A stretch of DNA of 64,000 nucleotides from Thalassococcus arenae (GCF_019104745.1 NZ_JAHRWL010000003.1:124001-188000); one strand, 5' to 3'. Counted from the first letter of the stretch, positions 1-9,080 are shown. The notes: generated by a model from the letters alone, not told the origin. Program-made: numbers and translations.

Positions 1-247
1 GGCGGCCATCGTCGCCGATGGCGGCGGCTGGTTCACGACCGAAGTCTTTCCGTTTGCCCTGTTGGCCAATCCCGCAGACGCCTTCCGGCTGTTCAACCTG
101 ACGGCGTCCGGCGCGATGTCCGTCGCCGGCGGGATCGGCGGCGCCGCGGGGACGATCGCCTTGTGGCAATCCCTGCTGCCTGTCCTGCTTTGGCCGGCTT
201 TCGCCCTGGCCTTGGCCGGGCTCGCCTTCCGAAAGGTCGATCCATGA
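1..247 (+). CDS. nosY: NosY, nitrous oxide reductase maturation ABC permease (3' end only)
   Basis: The window opens inside this gene; only the last 81 or so codons are visible (reading frame starts at base 2). The visible part ends in a hydrophobic segment (Leu-Leu-Pro-Val-Leu-Leu-Trp-Pro then Ala/Leu-rich) and a short charged tail, as expected for the last transmembrane helix of NosY. NosY is the membrane component of the NosDFY ABC complex that supplies sulfur or copper-site assembly functions to periplasmic NosZ. The main support is context: nosL starts at the stop codon and nosX follows. Without the N-terminal portion the family call rests on the neighbours. Confidence 0.8.
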   Translation, partial: AAIVADGGGWFTTEVFPFALLANPADAFRLFNLTASGAMSVAGGIGGAAGTIALWQSLLPVLLWPAFALALAGLAFRKVDP

Positions 248-810
248 GACCCATCTTTCTTCTGCTTGTCCTGGGCCTGGCCGCCTGCCGCGAAGAGATC
301 GCCCAAGCCGTCGATCCAGTGGCACTCACGCCCGATGCGGTGGGCCATTTCTGCCAGATGAACCTGACCGAACACGAAGGCCCCAAGGCGCAGGTACATC
401 TCGAGGGGCTGCCGGGCGCGCCGCTGTTCTTCAGCCAGGTGCGCGATGCGGTCGCCTATACCCGCCTGCCCGAACAGACCCACACGATCCTGGCCGTCTG
501 GGTCAACGACATGGGCGCCGCGGGCGCGCAATGGTCCGAACCGGGCGCGACCAACTGGATCGCCCTCGAAGACGCCCATCTGGTCGTCGGCTCGACCCGC
601 GATGGCGGGATGGGCGCGCCGGAACTGGTGCCATTCTCCGATCCGGCCGCGGCGGAAGCGTTCCGCGCGGACAACGGCGGCACCGTGATGCGGGTCGCGC
701 AGATACCGGACGAAGCCGTGATGGCGCCGGTCTCGGATGGCGCCGAGGCCGAGGACGACAGCGATTTCAAACGGCGTCTCAAGGCGCTGTCCGAACGGTC
801 GGGAGGATGA
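244..810 (+). CDS. nosL: NosL, copper chaperone lipoprotein for nitrous oxide reductase
   Basis: This is a 188-residue protein beginning with a lipoprotein signal peptide whose lipobox Leu-Ala-Ala-Cys places the lipidated cysteine at residue 15. A Cys-Gln-Met motif at residues 37-39 matches the conserved Cys-x-Met copper-binding region of NosL. NosL proteins deliver Cu(I) to apo-NosZ in the periplasm. The ATG at 244 overlaps the end of nosY, and the stop overlaps the start region of nosX, so nosY-nosL-nosX are translationally coupled. An in-frame start further upstream is possible but would bury the signal peptide. Confidence 0.93.
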   Translation: MRPIFLLLVLGLAACREEIAQAVDPVALTPDAVGHFCQMNLTEHEGPKAQVHLEGLPGAPLFFSQVRDAVAYTRLPEQTHTILAVWVNDMGAAGAQWSEPGATNWIALEDAHLVVGSTRDGGMGAPELVPFSDPAAAEAFRADNGGTVMRVAQIPDEAVMAPVSDGAEAEDDSDFKRRLKALSERSGG

Positions 811-812
811 CC

Positions 813-1730
813 ATGCTGACCAAACGCCGCTTTCTCGCGATTTCCGCCGCCTGCGGTCTGTTTCCCTTTTCGACACAAGCCGTTCCCTTGCATGTCGAAA
901 CCGGCGTGGCGCTTGGTGCGCGCGTGTCGTTGCGCCTGTCCCATCCCGACGCGGCGCGGATCGCCAGGGGCGCCCTGTCCGAAATCGCGCGGCTCGAAGG
1001 GATTTTCAGCCTTTACCGGCCGGACTCGGCCCTGTCCCGGTTGAACGCCGACGCACAGCTGGCCGCACCGCCTCCCGAGTTGCTGGAATGCCTGTCGATC
1101 GCCGATGCGGTTCATGCCGCAAGCGGCGGGCTGTTCGATCCGACCGTCCAGACGTTGTGGCGGGCGCATGCAGACGCGACCGAGCGCGGCGAAACGCTGT
1201 CGCCGCAGGCGCGGTCAATTGCTTTGGCCCGAACCGGATGGAAACGGATACGGCTGGCGCCGGATCTCGTCGCCATGCAGCCGGGCATGCAGATCACCCT
1301 GAACGGCATCGCGCAGGGCTACATCGCCGACCGGATCGCCGATTGGCTGACCGACCGGGGACTGAGCAACATTCTGATCGACACCGGCGAAATCTTCGCT
1401 CTGGGTGGTGAGCCGGATACCGGCAATCCCTGGCCTGTGCGCCTCGAACAGGGTGGCCAGGTCGGTCTCAAGGCACGCGCGCTGGCCACCTCGGCACCGC
1501 TTGGCATGACGTTCGGCGGCAACCAGACAAGCGCCCATATTCTTGATCCCCGCACAGGTGACAGCGTCCCCTTGCACTGGCGCGCCATCAGTATCTCGTC
1601 GCGTTCCGCAGCCCTGGCCGATGCGCTGTCGACCGGCGCCTGCATCATGGGAACGCGCGCCGAAATCGCCGCCCTTTGCGCCAGTTTCGCGGACACGAAG
1701 GTGGAATCTGCGCGTCGCGCAACCGGTTAG
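813..1730 (+). CDS. nosX: NosX, ApbE-type FMN transferase for NosR
   Basis: This 305-residue ApbE-family protein would attach FMN covalently to NosR, the electron donor protein of nitrous oxide reduction, in the periplasm. The N-terminus Lys-Arg-Arg-Phe-Leu followed by a hydrophobic stretch resembles a Tat signal. Near the C-terminus an Ala-Asp-Ala-Leu-Ser-Thr-Gly motif is typical of ApbE. Two ATGs are possible, 807 and 813. GGAGG at 802-806 abuts the first but sits 6 nt from the second, so 813 was chosen. It is the last gene of the nos operon here; about 380 bp without a convincing gene follow. Confidence 0.93.
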   Translation: MLTKRRFLAISAACGLFPFSTQAVPLHVETGVALGARVSLRLSHPDAARIARGALSEIARLEGIFSLYRPDSALSRLNADAQLAAPPPELLECLSIADAVHAASGGLFDPTVQTLWRAHADATERGETLSPQARSIALARTGWKRIRLAPDLVAMQPGMQITLNGIAQGYIADRIADWLTDRGLSNILIDTGEIFALGGEPDTGNPWPVRLEQGGQVGLKARALATSAPLGMTFGGNQTSAHILDPRTGDSVPLHWRAISISSRSAALADALSTGACIMGTRAEIAALCASFADTKVESARRATG

Positions 1731-2110
1731 ACAGGCCCTGTCCGGCTGCCGTCCGAGCGGCGTTCTACCCAGTACTACGAACTGGACAGAAATCAGCCGC
1801 TGGATTAAGCATGGAGGCTGTTTTCGCCACGTGTTCCGCTCGCCGATGGGGCCAGCCGGCGTGGCGCGGGTACCATCGAAGATGCACGGCTTACAGGCCT
1901 GCCTGCCCTTCCTTCCGACATCACGGCGCCGGTCGCTGCACACCGCGGATTTCCCTTGGTTCGGCGATCTGGCCGCGCGCGCTCATCCGTCATTGCCTCG
2001 GCGCTTGCGCCGGCCTGGCACGACGGCACATGAAATCACCGGACGAACCGACGCCGTCGCCCGTTGCCCATATCCCGTCCCTGTCATGCGCGTCTCCGGA
2101 ACCTTCTGAA
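1731..2110. other. Intergenic stretch after nosX without a recognisable gene
   Basis: About 380 bp with no open frame that looks like a conserved protein. The frame of the downstream gene is open through it, but the residues read like a random GC-rich frame. I see no FNR-type box and no terminator with a T-run. A short GC-rich palindrome near 1999-2013 has almost no loop. It may hold the promoter of the next gene. Confidence 0.4.
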
Positions 2111-2503
2111 ATGTCACACGTCTTTGCCCTTGCCACCAGCCTGTTCTGCTTCGGACTGGTCTGCGCGATCTACGCCACAACCATGAAGGCGCGGCCCGAC
2201 AGCTGGCTGCGCGGAGAAACCCTGCAGGGCATCATGGTCTCGCTTCTGACCGGCTTTCTGCCTCTGGCCATCACCGCAACCCTCGCCGGCTTGTGGAAGA
2301 TCGCAACATCCGCGCTCGGCTTGTCGTCGTTCCTGTCGGCTGGCGTCGAATTGACCAGCGCTGCGTCGCTGGTCTTGACCTTTGCGATCCTGCGCGCACT
2401 GATCGTCGCCGCGAACCGCGGGGCGGCCGAAAACGTCGTGCCGCTGAGCCCGCGCCCGAATGCGCCGATGCCGTCGGGCGGCAGCCAGCGCAAGGCTGCC
2501 TGA
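2111..2503 (+). CDS. Small membrane protein of unknown function
   Basis: A 130-residue protein with three hydrophobic segments (roughly residues 3-23, 44-65 and 80-105) and a polar, Pro/Ser/Gly-rich cytosolic-looking tail. I do not recognise the family. It stands alone between the nos operon and the pqi-type operon, with a short GC-rich hairpin right after the stop (2511-2530). The ATG at 2111 follows directly on in-frame sequence that is not convincing as protein, so the start is likely but not certain. Confidence 0.6.
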   Translation: MSHVFALATSLFCFGLVCAIYATTMKARPDSWLRGETLQGIMVSLLTGFLPLAITATLAGLWKIATSALGLSSFLSAGVELTSAASLVLTFAILRALIVAANRGAAENVVPLSPRPNAPMPSGGSQRKAA

Positions 2504-2510
2504 CGCTGCG

Positions 2511-2530
2511 GCGTGGCGGTCGCGCCACGC
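2511..2530 (+). terminator. Possible hairpin after the small membrane protein gene
   Basis: GCGTGGC (2511-2517) and GCCACGC (2524-2530) form a 7-bp GC stem with a 6-nt loop, 7 nt after the stop codon. No T-run follows, so intrinsic termination is doubtful. Confidence 0.3.
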
Positions 2531-2632
2531 CCGACGCTCTGGTCATGGCCCTGTCCGGCATACGCTTGGCCGCTTACGCGCGTCCGACCGGTATGATATC
2601 CGTTCGGAATCATCCGCAGAGCGGACCTGACC

Positions 2633-3277
2633 ATGCCGGAACAAGAAACCGATACACTGGGCGATCTGGAAAACCTGGTCGCCTGCCCGACTTGCGATGC
2701 ACTGCATCGGCTGGTTCCGGTTCCGCCGGGCGACCGGGCAAGCTGTGTGCGCTGCGGTGCGACGCTGATGGCGCCCAGGCAAGGCGCGATGACGCAGATC
2801 CTGATGCTTGCGGCCACCGCTCTGGTACTGCTGGGTGCGGCGGTGTTCTTTCCCTTTCTCGAACTCAACGCGCAGGGTCTGGGCAATCGCAGTTCGGTCT
2901 GGGACGCGATCTTTGCGTTCTCCGGCGGCCTGATGCTGCCCCTGTCCATCGCGGTCGCCGCGCTGATCGTCGTTCTGCCGGTGGCGCGCTTCGCCCTGCT
3001 GGCCTATGTCTTTGCCCCGATGGCGATCGGCCACCGCCCGGCGCGCTATGCAGGACGCGCCTTTCGCTGGGCCGAAGCGATGAAGCCCTGGGCGATGGCC
3101 GAAATCTTCATCATCGGGGTCGCCGTGGCGCTGGTGAAGGTCACCGGGCTGGCGCAGGTGTCGTTGGGACCGGCGTTCTGGGCATTCGTCGGGTTGGTTC
3201 TGATCGTCGTGCTGAACGACACCGTCATGTGCAGGTTCACCGTATGGCAAACGCTGGAACAACGCAGCCGGTCCTGA
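2633..3277 (+). CDS. pqiA: PqiA-family membrane protein, first copy
   Basis: A 214-residue PqiA-type integral membrane protein. An N-terminal zinc-ribbon-like pattern has two Cys-x-x-Cys pairs (CPTC and CVRC), followed by four predicted membrane segments. PqiA/LetA proteins partner with MCE proteins (PqiB/LetB) to move lipids between inner and outer membranes. It is the first gene of a four-gene operon; its 3' end overlaps the second pqiA-type gene by 34 nt. The two genes together correspond to the two halves of the single PqiA of enterobacteria. Confidence 0.88.
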   Translation: MPEQETDTLGDLENLVACPTCDALHRLVPVPPGDRASCVRCGATLMAPRQGAMTQILMLAATALVLLGAAVFFPFLELNAQGLGNRSSVWDAIFAFSGGLMLPLSIAVAALIVVLPVARFALLAYVFAPMAIGHRPARYAGRAFRWAEAMKPWAMAEIFIIGVAVALVKVTGLAQVSLGPAFWAFVGLVLIVVLNDTVMCRFTVWQTLEQRSRS

Positions 3278-3879
3278 CCGCGCGCGAGGCCGGATTGGTG
3301 GGTTGCCTGGAATGCGGCAAGGTCCACCATCCCGATGCCGAGCTCTGCAGCCGCTGCGGGCGGCCGCTGAGCAGCCGTGAGCCGGGCAGCCTGCAAAAGG
3401 TCTGGGCCTGGCTGTTCGCAGGGCTGGTGGTCTACATTCCGGCCAATGTCTATCCTATGCTGCGCACCTCGACCTTCGGGCGGGAAAAGGAAAGCACCAT
3501 CGTCGGCGGCGTCATCGAGTTGATCCACCATGGCTCCTACGCTGTCGCCTTTATCGTGTTCTTCGCTTCGGTCATCATCCCGGTGGGCAAGTTCATCGCG
3601 ATCGCCTGGCTGGCCCTGTCGATCCAGCGCGACTGGACGACCCCGGCCCATACACGGCTGCACATGTACGAGGTCGTGGAATTCATCGGCCGCTGGTCGA
3701 TGATCGATGTGTTTGTGGTTGCGATCCTGTCCGCCCTTGTGCAACTGGACTTCGTGGCAACCATCAATCCCGGCATCGCCGCGGCCAGTTTCGCCTTGTC
3801 GGTGGCGTTCACCATGCTGTCGGCACTGAGCTTCGATCCCAGGACGATCTGGGACACCAACGAGGATCCCGATACGTGA
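3244..3879 (+). CDS. pqiA: PqiA-family membrane protein, second copy
   Basis: A 211-residue protein with the same plan as the preceding gene: two Cys-x-x-Cys pairs (CLEC and CSRC), then four membrane helices including the Pro-Ala-Asn-Val-Tyr-Pro segment typical of PqiA. It overlaps the upstream gene by 34 nt and its stop overlaps the GTG of the MCE gene (GTGA at 3876-3879), indicating strict co-translation. Together with the first copy it probably forms the inner-membrane part of an MCE lipid-transport system. Confidence 0.88.
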   Translation: MANAGTTQPVLTAREAGLVGCLECGKVHHPDAELCSRCGRPLSSREPGSLQKVWAWLFAGLVVYIPANVYPMLRTSTFGREKESTIVGGVIELIHHGSYAVAFIVFFASVIIPVGKFIAIAWLALSIQRDWTTPAHTRLHMYEVVEFIGRWSMIDVFVVAILSALVQLDFVATINPGIAAASFALSVAFTMLSALSFDPRTIWDTNEDPDT

Positions 3880-6260
3880 CCGAAAAGCAACCGGCAGAAA
3901 TGCGGGTGAACCCGCCGAAACGGTCGGCCTGGCGCAACCTGTCGGTTGTCTGGCTGGTGCCGTTGATGGCGCTGGTCGCGTCGCTGGGGATCGCCTGGCA
4001 GAACTACGCCGACCGTGGCACGCTGATCGAGATCACCTTCCCCGAAGCGGCCGGCATCGCCGAAGGCGAAACCACGTTGCGCTACCGCGACGTGGTGATC
4101 GGCACGGTGGAGAAAGTGGGCTTCACCGAGGATCTGGCCGAGGTCAAGGTCGATGTCCGAGTAGACAACGAGGTCGTGCCCTTTCTCGATGATGAGGCGA
4201 CCTTCTGGATCGTCCGTCCACAGGTATCGGCGCGTGGCATATCGGGCCTGTCCACCGTCCTGTCCGGGGTCTACATCGCCGGCGGCTGGGATCAGAACCC
4301 CGGCACCCCGCAACTGAGCTTTCGCGGCGCCGCACAACCGCCACTGGTGCAGCCGGGCGAGAACGGAACCAGGATCGTCTTGCGTACAAATGACGGAACG
4401 TCGGTCAGCGCCGGGGCACCCATCCTTTATCGCGGGATCGAGGTGGGCCAGCTGGAACAGCCGCGCCTGACCGCAACCGGCGACGCGATCCTGATCGACG
4501 CCTTCATCGAGGCGCCGCATGACCGGCTTGTCTCGCAGGCGACGCGGTTCTGGGACGCATCCGGCTTCAGTGTCTCGCTCGGCACGTCCGGCTTCCAACT
4601 GGATGTGGACAGCCTGGCCTCGCTGGTGACCGGTGGTGTCAGCTTCGAGACGATCTATTCCGGCGGCGGACCGATCGAAGCGGGCCAGGTTTTCGATCTC
4701 TACCCCGACGAGGAAGAGGCGCGTCGCCGACCCTTTCTCGCGCTTGACGACAACACCGTCAGTTTCACCGTGGTGTTCGGCGAATCCGTGTCGGGCCTGA
4801 CGAACGGTGCCGATGTTACCTATCGCGGCCTGCCGGTCGGACAGGTGCGCGCCCTGCGGTCGGAACTGGAGCAGACCGAGTTCGGTGTCGTGCTGGGCCT
4901 CAAGGCCGATATCGCCATCGACCCGCAACGCATGGGCCTGCCGGTCGAGATGGCGCAGGAGGACGTGATCCGGTTCTTCTCGGGCGCCGTCGCCAATGGC
5001 TTGCGCGCGCGGCTGGGGGCGTCGGGCTTGTTCGGCGGCAATCTGATCGTCGAACTCGTCGAGGTGGCCGATGCGCCGTTCTCGGCGCTCGACACCAATG
5101 CCGATCCCTATCCGATCCTGCCCAGCGTCGAATCCGATTTGCCCGATTTCGCCACGACGGCACAGGGCGTGCTGGACCGACTGGATGCCCTGCCGATCGA
5201 AGATCTGCTGAACCAGGCGATCAGCCTGATGAACGCGGTCGAGGATGTGGCCCGCGCCGAGGGAACGCGTCAGGCACCCGACGCCGTTCTGGCGCTGATC
5301 GAGGATACCCGAAGCCTGATCGCGTCCGAGGATACCCAGGCGATACCCGAAGAATTGCGAAGCACGATCAACGACTTGCGCACCGTTGTTGCCGACTTGC
5401 GTGAACAGGACGCGGCCCAGGCGCTGACCGATGCGCTGCGCAGCGCCGACCAGGTGGCCAAGGATGTTTCGACCGCCACCGAAGGCCTGCCGCAGCTCAT
5501 CGCCGATCTGAACGCGGTTGCGACCAAAGCCAACGGCCTTGCGGTCGAAGACCTTGTCGCCTCGGCAAACCGCGTGCTCGACAACGCCGACGCATTGATT
5601 GCCGATGACAACACCCGGGCCCTGCCCGAAACCCTGACCAAGGCGCTGACCGAAGTCGAACTGGCGGTGACCGATGCCCGCGGCATCATGGGCGAACTGC
5701 GCGAACAAGGCGCGGTCGAGGCGCTGACAAACGCGTTGCGCAAAGCCGACGAAGTGGCCGCCGATCTGTCGGCCTCCACCGAAGGTCTTCCGCAGTTGGT
5801 CGAGGACCTGGGAGCGGTCGCCGAAAAGGCCAATGCCCTGCCGCTTGACGAACTGGTGGCCTCGGCAAACCGCGTGCTGGCCAGTGCCGATGCGCTGGTG
5901 TCGTCGGACGACACGAAACAGCTTCCGGTCGCGCTGACCGGCGCGCTGGAACAGGTCGAGGCCGCGCTGGCCGATCTGCGCGCCGGTGGCACGGTCGAGA
6001 ATGTCAACGAAACGCTGGCCTCGGCCCGCGATGCGGCGGATGCCATTGCCAAGGCGGCGTCGGACCTGCCGGAACTGTCGACGCGACTGAACCAGCTGGT
6101 GCGGCAGGCCGAAACCCTGGTCAACAGCTATGGCGACCGGTCGACCTTCAATGCCGGCACCCTGACCGCCTTGCGCGATGTCAGCGACGCCGCCCGCGCC
6201 GTGTCGCGGTTGGCGCGCGAGATCGAACGCAACCCCAATTCCCTGCTATTCGGACGGTGA
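3876..6260 (+). CDS. pqiB: PqiB-like MCE (MlaD-domain) protein with C-terminal helical repeats
   Basis: A 794-residue inner-membrane-anchored periplasmic protein. One membrane helix at about 22-41 is followed by three MCE domains beginning near residues 48, 163 and 291, then a long Ala/Leu/Asp/Glu-rich helical region from about 440. MCE proteins form hexameric rings and tubes that carry lipids across the periplasm. The helical tail contains three tandem related units starting near residues 442, 558 and 658; the last two are exactly 100 codons apart and share the motif Leu-Val-Ala-Ser-Ala-Asn-Arg-Val-Leu. The GTG at 3876 overlaps the upstream stop; an ATG at 3900 is an alternative. Confidence 0.9.
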   Translation: MTEKQPAEMRVNPPKRSAWRNLSVVWLVPLMALVASLGIAWQNYADRGTLIEITFPEAAGIAEGETTLRYRDVVIGTVEKVGFTEDLAEVKVDVRVDNEVVPFLDDEATFWIVRPQVSARGISGLSTVLSGVYIAGGWDQNPGTPQLSFRGAAQPPLVQPGENGTRIVLRTNDGTSVSAGAPILYRGIEVGQLEQPRLTATGDAILIDAFIEAPHDRLVSQATRFWDASGFSVSLGTSGFQLDVDSLASLVTGGVSFETIYSGGGPIEAGQVFDLYPDEEEARRRPFLALDDNTVSFTVVFGESVSGLTNGADVTYRGLPVGQVRALRSELEQTEFGVVLGLKADIAIDPQRMGLPVEMAQEDVIRFFSGAVANGLRARLGASGLFGGNLIVELVEVADAPFSALDTNADPYPILPSVESDLPDFATTAQGVLDRLDALPIEDLLNQAISLMNAVEDVARAEGTRQAPDAVLALIEDTRSLIASEDTQAIPEELRSTINDLRTVVADLREQDAAQALTDALRSADQVAKDVSTATEGLPQLIADLNAVATKANGLAVEDLVASANRVLDNADALIADDNTRALPETLTKALTEVELAVTDARGIMGELREQGAVEALTNALRKADEVAADLSASTEGLPQLVEDLGAVAEKANALPLDELVASANRVLASADALVSSDDTKQLPVALTGALEQVEAALADLRAGGTVENVNETLASARDAADAIAKAASDLPELSTRLNQLVRQAETLVNSYGDRSTFNAGTLTALRDVSDAARAVSRLAREIERNPNSLLFGR

Positions 6261-6826
6261 TGATGAAACGCTTCCTGCTTTCCCTTGGCCTGGCTTGCGG
6301 CCTGGCCGCATGCGGCGACGGTACCGCCCGCTACATCATCGATCCACCAAAGCCGGAAACCCAGGTGCGCCTGCGCCTGGCAAGCATCGAGCTGAAAGAC
6401 CTCGTGCTGCCGGCCCATGCCAGCGGTCCCGATGTCATGATCCAGTCCGAAGACGGCTCGATCGTCGTGCTCGGCGATGCCGATTGGGCCGACGAGCCGG
6501 CGCGCGCCTACACCGACCGGCTGGCGCGCAGCCTTGACGAAGGGTCCACGGCGACCGTGGCCGCCGAACCCTGGCCGTTGTTCGACCGGGCTCAGGCCCA
6601 ACTCGTGGTGCGCATCGACCGCATGCTTGCACGAGCCGACGGGCAATTCGAACTGTCGGCGCAAGTGGCCGTCACGTCGGCCGATCAGGTGGTGCGCGAC
6701 CGCATCGAACGCTATTCGGTGACCACCCCCCTGCCTTCGGCCGATGCGTCGGGCGTGTCTTCCGCGACAGGCGCGGCGCTCGACCTGCTGTCCGACCGCA
6801 TCCTGGCGATGTTGCGCGGTCTCTGA
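6260..6826 (+). CDS. pqiC: PqiC-like lipoprotein of the MCE transport operon
   Basis: A 188-residue protein with a lipoprotein signal (Leu-Ala-Ala-Cys) and the fold pattern of ABC-type auxiliary lipoproteins (PqiC/YmbA family), including an Asp-Asp/Glu-Pro-Ala-Arg-Ala-Tyr-Thr-Asp-Arg-Leu segment. PqiC is thought to anchor the MCE tube to the outer membrane. Its ATG overlaps the pqiB stop (TGATG); a second ATG follows at 6263. It ends the operon and is followed by a convergent gene. Confidence 0.85.
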   Translation: MMKRFLLSLGLACGLAACGDGTARYIIDPPKPETQVRLRLASIELKDLVLPAHASGPDVMIQSEDGSIVVLGDADWADEPARAYTDRLARSLDEGSTATVAAEPWPLFDRAQAQLVVRIDRMLARADGQFELSAQVAVTSADQVVRDRIERYSVTTPLPSADASGVSSATGAALDLLSDRILAMLRGL

Positions 6827-6942
6827 ACACACGCGTCATGCGCCAAAGCCCGGGAGTTCGATGCCGAGACCGCGCAGCGGCCTTGCCTGAGCGGTTGCCG
6901 GTTGCCGTTGATCCCCACGTCAAGGGCGGAACGCTGGCCGGA

Positions 6943-7938
6943 TCAGATATCCGCCAGCGCGATCGGCTGACCGGCCTGATGCGACCGCGTCGCGGCCTCG
7001 GCCATGGCCAGCGCGGCAACGCCGTCATCCAGCGTCACCGGCATGGCGCCGCCGTCCTCTACGGCCTTGACGAAAGCGTCCCATTCCGCCGTGAAGGCCG
7101 GCATGTAGCGTTCCAGGAAGAAGTATTTCGGCTTGGCCCCGGTGACGCCATGTGCCGTGGATTTCACCACCGTGTTCTCGAGCACGTTTTCGGCCTGCAG
7201 CATCCCGTCAGAGCCCAGGATTTCGACCCGCTGGTCGTACCCATAGGCGGCACGGCGCGAATTCCGGATGACAGCGATCCGCCCGTCGGAATAACGCAAC
7301 GTGACCACGGCGGTGTCCACATCCCCCGCCGCGCCAATCTGCGGATCGACCAAAGATGCGCCCACGGCCATGACCGATACCGGCGCCGCGCCCATGAGAA
7401 AGTTCGCCATGTCGAAATCATGGATCATCATGTCGCGGAACATGCCACCGGACGCCCTGACATAGCCAAGTGGCGGCGGCGCGGGATCGAACGAGGTGAT
7501 CGAAAGCAATTCGGGTACGCCGATTTCGCCCGCCTCCAAGGACGTCCTGAGCAGGGCGAAGTTCGGATCGAAGCGGCGGTTGAAACCGATCATCACCGGG
7601 CGCCCCGTTGCCGCGACGCGGGCTTGGCAGGTTCGCGCACGGTCGATGTTCAGATCGACCGGTTTTTCGCACAAAACCGCCTTGCCCGCCGATGTGGCGG
7701 CTTCGATCAGGTCGGAATGGGTATCGGTCGGGGTTGCGATCAGAACGGCATCGATCGCCGGGTCGGCGATGATGTCTTCGGTGCTGCGCGCCTCGGCACC
7801 GAATTCACTGGCCAGTTTTTGCGCCGCTTCCGGCAAGAAATCCGACACCGCGGCAAGCTGGCTTGCGGGATGCGCAAAGATGGTCCGGGCATGCACCGCG
7901 GCAATGCGGCCCGCCCCCAGTAACCCGATATTCAACAT
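6943..7938 (-). CDS. iolG: IolG-like inositol 2-dehydrogenase / Gfo-Idh-MocA oxidoreductase
   Basis: A 331-residue NAD-dependent sugar or polyol dehydrogenase. The N-terminal Rossmann motif Gly-Leu-Leu-Gly-Ala-Gly-Arg-Ile, the Cys-Glu-Lys-Pro motif and Gly-Phe-Asn-Arg-Arg-Phe-Asp-Pro are characteristic of the family, and of IolG in particular. It would oxidise myo-inositol or a related polyol to the 2-keto compound. The start at 7938 was chosen because it gives the canonical N-terminus MLNIGLLG; the frame is open upstream. No other inositol gene (iolB, C, D, E) is present nearby, so the real substrate is open. It is the last gene of a long co-oriented run. Confidence 0.85.
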   Translation of the reverse strand: MLNIGLLGAGRIAAVHARTIFAHPASQLAAVSDFLPEAAQKLASEFGAEARSTEDIIADPAIDAVLIATPTDTHSDLIEAATSAGKAVLCEKPVDLNIDRARTCQARVAATGRPVMIGFNRRFDPNFALLRTSLEAGEIGVPELLSITSFDPAPPPLGYVRASGGMFRDMMIHDFDMANFLMGAAPVSVMAVGASLVDPQIGAAGDVDTAVVTLRYSDGRIAVIRNSRRAAYGYDQRVEILGSDGMLQAENVLENTVVKSTAHGVTGAKPKYFFLERYMPAFTAEWDAFVKAVEDGGAMPVTLDDGVAALAMAEAATRSHQAGQPIALADI

Positions 7939-8009
7939 AGTGCCCCCCGTCGCTGAATGTCCTGCGCCGATTGGTGCCCCGCCGCGCGGAAAGACGCAAT
8001 CCCCGGGTT

Positions 8010-9002
8010 TCACGACACCGCGTGGCTGGACTGCGACGGGTATACGACGCGAACAGCGTCCTCTTCGAAGCGGTCAAAGCCCTTGGACCAGATCCGGTCC
8101 GGCCAGTGTATGTCCAGCGTGCCCGCCCTGGGCCGGTAGGCGGCCGTGTAGAGCGTGCCGAAACCCGAGGAGAACGCGGTCGAATATAGCGGCGGCTTGA
8201 GAAAGGCGCCGATGAACCGGTCCTGCGTTTCCGGATGCAAGGTCAGCCTCTGCAACAGATAGCGTTCCCGTTCGACCGTGGCGGTGAACCGGGCGTGGCT
8301 TGACCATTCCACCCGTTCCTGGTGGTTGGTCGCCACCGCCGCGCGGGTCACCACGGTCGGTCGGTCAGGACTGAGATAGGCCGTCAGATAGCGGCGATCG
8401 GCGTCCAGAACCGTCACGTTGTAACTCATGTGGCTGGGTAGCCGTTTCAAGACCTCGCGCGCCTCGGCGGCGGTCGTGCAGGTCTGCAGGATGTAACGCA
8501 GGATCAGGGGGACACCGAAACCTTCGCCCACCTCGCGCCGGCCGCCGAAAGTCAGCGAAGCGGCAAGGCCGGCATCGTTCATCCCGTCGACCAGCCCGAA
8601 GAGCCCGTCCGACAACCCGATCACGCCCCGTCCCAGCCAGTTGGTCTTGAGCACGATGGCGTCAAAGGCATCCTTGTCATAGTCGTAATTCCGCACCAGC
8701 AGCGGCTCGTCGCCCGGCCAGATCGCCTGGGAACAGCCCGCCAGATAGCGCGGCGGGCAATAGAAGCTGAGAAACCGCGCGGCGCGGTCGCTGCCGCCCG
8801 CCAGTTCGCACAGCGCTTCGTACAGGCCCGCGATCTCGGGCATGTGCCGGCGAATGGCGCGGAGCGATTCCAGGTAGGTCGGTCGCGACGTGACGCCCTC
8901 GCGCGCCCACCACTCGGAATAGGACGGCCAGTACTCGGCGAACTGCGCGGCCCATTTGGGACCGGGCGCATCTTCGTTTATGGCGCGAAACTCGACGGAC
9001 AT
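8010..9002 (-). CDS. C45-family amidohydrolase / acyltransferase-like protein
   Basis: A 330-residue protein resembling the acyl-CoA:6-aminopenicillanate acyltransferase / linear amide C-N hydrolase group (peptidase family C45, Ntn-hydrolase fold). The Ala-Gly-Cys-Ser-Gln segment places a candidate nucleophile at Cys90, followed by Arg-Asn-Tyr-Asp and Asn-Asp-Ala-Gly-Leu motifs usual in the family. Members cleave or form amide bonds, often after autoproteolysis that exposes the cysteine. Start MSVEF at 9002 is preferred over a start 18 nt upstream. It lies 78 bp downstream of the ATP-grasp gene and 71 bp upstream of the iolG-like gene. The substrate is unknown. Confidence 0.75.
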   Translation of the reverse strand: MSVEFRAINEDAPGPKWAAQFAEYWPSYSEWWAREGVTSRPTYLESLRAIRRHMPEIAGLYEALCELAGGSDRAARFLSFYCPPRYLAGCSQAIWPGDEPLLVRNYDYDKDAFDAIVLKTNWLGRGVIGLSDGLFGLVDGMNDAGLAASLTFGGRREVGEGFGVPLILRYILQTCTTAAEAREVLKRLPSHMSYNVTVLDADRRYLTAYLSPDRPTVVTRAAVATNHQERVEWSSHARFTATVERERYLLQRLTLHPETQDRFIGAFLKPPLYSTAFSSGFGTLYTAAYRPRAGTLDIHWPDRIWSKGFDRFEEDAVRVVYPSQSSHAVS

Positions 9003-9080
9003 GGTTCCTTGATACCGCAAGCCGGGCCCGACAAGAAGCGCGGCCCGAATCTCGGGCCGCGCGGCAAGGGTTCGAACCGC

